Below the pieces are notes generated by a model. That model did no database searches. It saw nothing but the letters and a program-made list of their open reading frames with translations, and was not told the DNA's origin. DNA of 64,000 bases from NCBI RefSeq assembly GCF_028583725.1, contig NZ_CP110680.1, positions 1,984,001-2,048,000 on the forward strand. Direction: 5' to 3'. Numbering within the stretch: position 1 is the first letter of the stretch; the number at the start of each line of letters is the position of its first letter. Positions 62,924 to 64,000 of this stretch are shown here, in pieces. The position numbers and the translations under genes were made by a program. The DNA is from Cellulomonas fimi (GTDB lineage: Bacteria > Actinomycetota > Actinomycetes > Actinomycetales > Cellulomonadaceae).

Positions 62924-62967
62924 AGTGTGAGAAGGGTGTCCGCATGCTGTCAAGCGTGCTCGCATGC
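62924..62967 (-). promoter_or_regulatory. Promoter with flanking CGCATGC direct repeats
   Basis: Minus strand: TTGACA (62948-62953), 18-bp spacer, CACACT (62924-62929). Two CGCATGC copies (62941-62947 and 62961-62967), 20 bp apart or about two helical turns, bracket the -35 and look like an activator or repressor site. Confidence 0.5.
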
Positions 62968-63023
62968 CGGACAGCCGCGTCTCCCGACGGCCGGCGGCTG
63001 CCGGGTGACCCGAGCCGCGGCGA

Positions 63024-64000
63024 CTACGGCTTCGCGATCTTCGCGCCGAACGCCGCCTTCACCTTCGCCTCCACCCGGAACGCGTCGACCTCGCCCTCCA
63101 GGCTGTTGTAGGCGGCGAGCACCGCGTCCCGGACGGCCCCCGCCTTCGTGCGCACCGCCGCCTGGTCCGCCGTGCTCGGGCGCTTGGCGCGGGCGACCTT
63201 CGCCCACGCCGCGGCCAGCCCGGTGATCGCGGTGCCGACGGTCGTCAGCCGCTCACGCAGCGCCTTCTCGACCGCGCTCGGGTTCCTCGCCGCCGCCATC
63301 CGCGTGAGCTTCGGCTGGAGGACGTTCCGCTGCCAGGTCGTGAACACCGCGACGTGCGGTGCGCCGTCCGCGAGCACGGAGTCCGGCTGGGCGAGCTCGT
63401 CGAGCCCGCCGAACGCGGCCGAGCTCTGCATGAGCAGCTGGAGGAGCTCCCGATGCGCGCCGTACATCACGTCGAACATGCGGCCGGCGTGCGCCACCTG
63501 GTCGGGATCGAGCGGCGTCGGGTAGGTGGTGGCCTTCACGGCCTCGACGACCGTGAGCGGCATCTTCGTGGTCGCGTGGATCTGCGCCGGGCTCTGCCGC
63601 TGGTCGAGGAGCGACCGGATGATCACGACGTCCTGGTCCGCGTGCCGCGACTCGTGGTACAGCGTCCCGACGACCTCGGTGACCTGCTGCGGCGTGAGGT
63701 CGCCCAGCACGGTCGGCGGCACGTCGCCCTCCCGGAACTTCGCGGTGTTGACCAGCACCTTCCAGTGCTCCGAGTCGAACGCGCCGGCAGCACCGTCGCC
63801 CGACACCAGCGCCCACGCGAAGTGCGGCACCCCCGCGGCCTTGAGCTCGCCGGCGATCGTCGTCATGACGGCTTTCACGAAGTCGTCGATCGGCATCCGC
63901 TTGTTCGACCGGTACAGCCGCGCGGCCTGGTCGACGTACCTGTCCTGGCTCGGCTGCAGGTCCAGGCCGTAGGCGGCGCGCTGCACGACGGGCCGCGCCG
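63024..64000 (-). CDS. Partial HExxH-containing protein running off the right edge
   Basis: At least 320 residues; the frame continues past the window, so the true start is outside (a GTG at 63986 is only the first in-frame start codon). The centre holds LYHESRHADQDVV with HESRH (63642-63656), an HExxH zinc-protease-like motif. Helical regions follow (MFDVMYGAHRELLQLLMQSS, LRERLTTVGTAITGLAAAWA). Residues just before the internal GTG read PVVQR, reminiscent of the VQR linker in DUF4157-type proteins of contractile injection clusters, but this is thin evidence. The segment looks like the C-terminal part of a multi-domain protein. TAG stop at 63024-63026. Confidence 0.6.
   Translation of the reverse strand, partial: ARPVVQRAAYGLDLQPSQDRYVDQAARLYRSNKRMPIDDFVKAVMTTIAGELKAAGVPHFAWALVSGDGAAGAFDSEHWKVLVNTAKFREGDVPPTVLGDLTPQQVTEVVGTLYHESRHADQDVVIIRSLLDQRQSPAQIHATTKMPLTVVEAVKATTYPTPLDPDQVAHAGRMFDVMYGAHRELLQLLMQSSAAFGGLDELAQPDSVLADGAPHVAVFTTWQRNVLQPKLTRMAAARNPSAVEKALRERLTTVGTAITGLAAAWAKVARAKRPSTADQAAVRTKAGAVRDAVLAAYNSLEGEVDAFRVEAKVKAAFGAKIAKP

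Overview
The window comes from a very GC-rich actinobacterium. Third codon positions are almost always G or C, many starts are GTG, and several messages look leaderless. The gene set (oxygen-sensitive pyruvate formate-lyase beside an aerobic TCA aconitase, GlgX/TreY/TreZ, the DUF3000-RNase D-thiolase-FadB block, an AIM24 protein, a mycothiol-type DinB-like protein) fits the order Micrococcales, most likely Cellulomonas or a close relative. This placement rests on gene content and not on a database search.

Layout. 0.06-8.7 kb: aconitase, then a leftward set (phosphotransferase-like protein, arginase-like protein lacking two metal-binding His, DUF1801), a repeat-bearing lipoprotein, and the coupled leftward operon guaB1-glutamine amidotransferase-NUDIX. 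9.0-14.9 kb: rightward dxs, pflB-pflA and an AIM24 gene. 15.0-22.0 kb: leftward DinB-like protein, fatty-acid beta-oxidation pair fadA-fadB, RNase D, a small LuxR-type regulator and DUF3000. 22.2-24.9 kb: 6-phosphogluconate dehydrogenase coupled to an ATP-grasp ligase. 25.1-32.6 kb: leftward genes, dominated by a complete sulfate-assimilation operon (cysI, a 63-residue zinc-ribbon protein, cysH, cysD, cysN, siroheme synthase) in which almost every junction overlaps. Upstream of cysI is an unannotated 22-codon reading frame with seven Cys codons in two CCC runs, a strong candidate for a cysteine-sensing leader peptide. 33.0-42.9 kb: zapE, the glycogen-to-trehalose operon glgX-treY-treZ, a ferredoxin-reductase-like flavoprotein and endonuclease IV.

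43-62.4 kb is an accessory stress island: small helical and acidic proteins, YbdK-type carboxylate-amine ligase, K+ channel, two SHOCT proteins, heme-oxygenase-like diiron protein, CDGSH protein, hydrolase, MFS exporter, DUF6325, an unusual P-type ATPase, manganese catalase, DUF3618/holin-X membrane genes, GT2 glycosyltransferase, GAF-PP2C phosphatase and a Cys/Met-rich copper-storage-like protein. A palindrome of the form CACCCG-N3-CGGGTG recurs in four intergenic regions of this island and looks like the operator of one regulon. The last kilobase holds a leaderless 31-codon micro-ORF and a gene with an HExxH motif that runs off the right edge.

Working together: sulfate is activated by CysDN, reduced as APS by the iron-sulfur CysH and then by siroheme CysI, whose cofactor is made by the last gene of the operon. 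Acetyl-CoA from beta-oxidation or PFL feeds the TCA cycle (AcnA). Glycogen is debranched and turned into trehalose, which with the catalase, metal-handling and redox proteins of the island suggests adaptation to desiccation, oxygen shifts or stationary phase. No tRNA, rRNA, CRISPR array, insertion sequence or prophage was seen.
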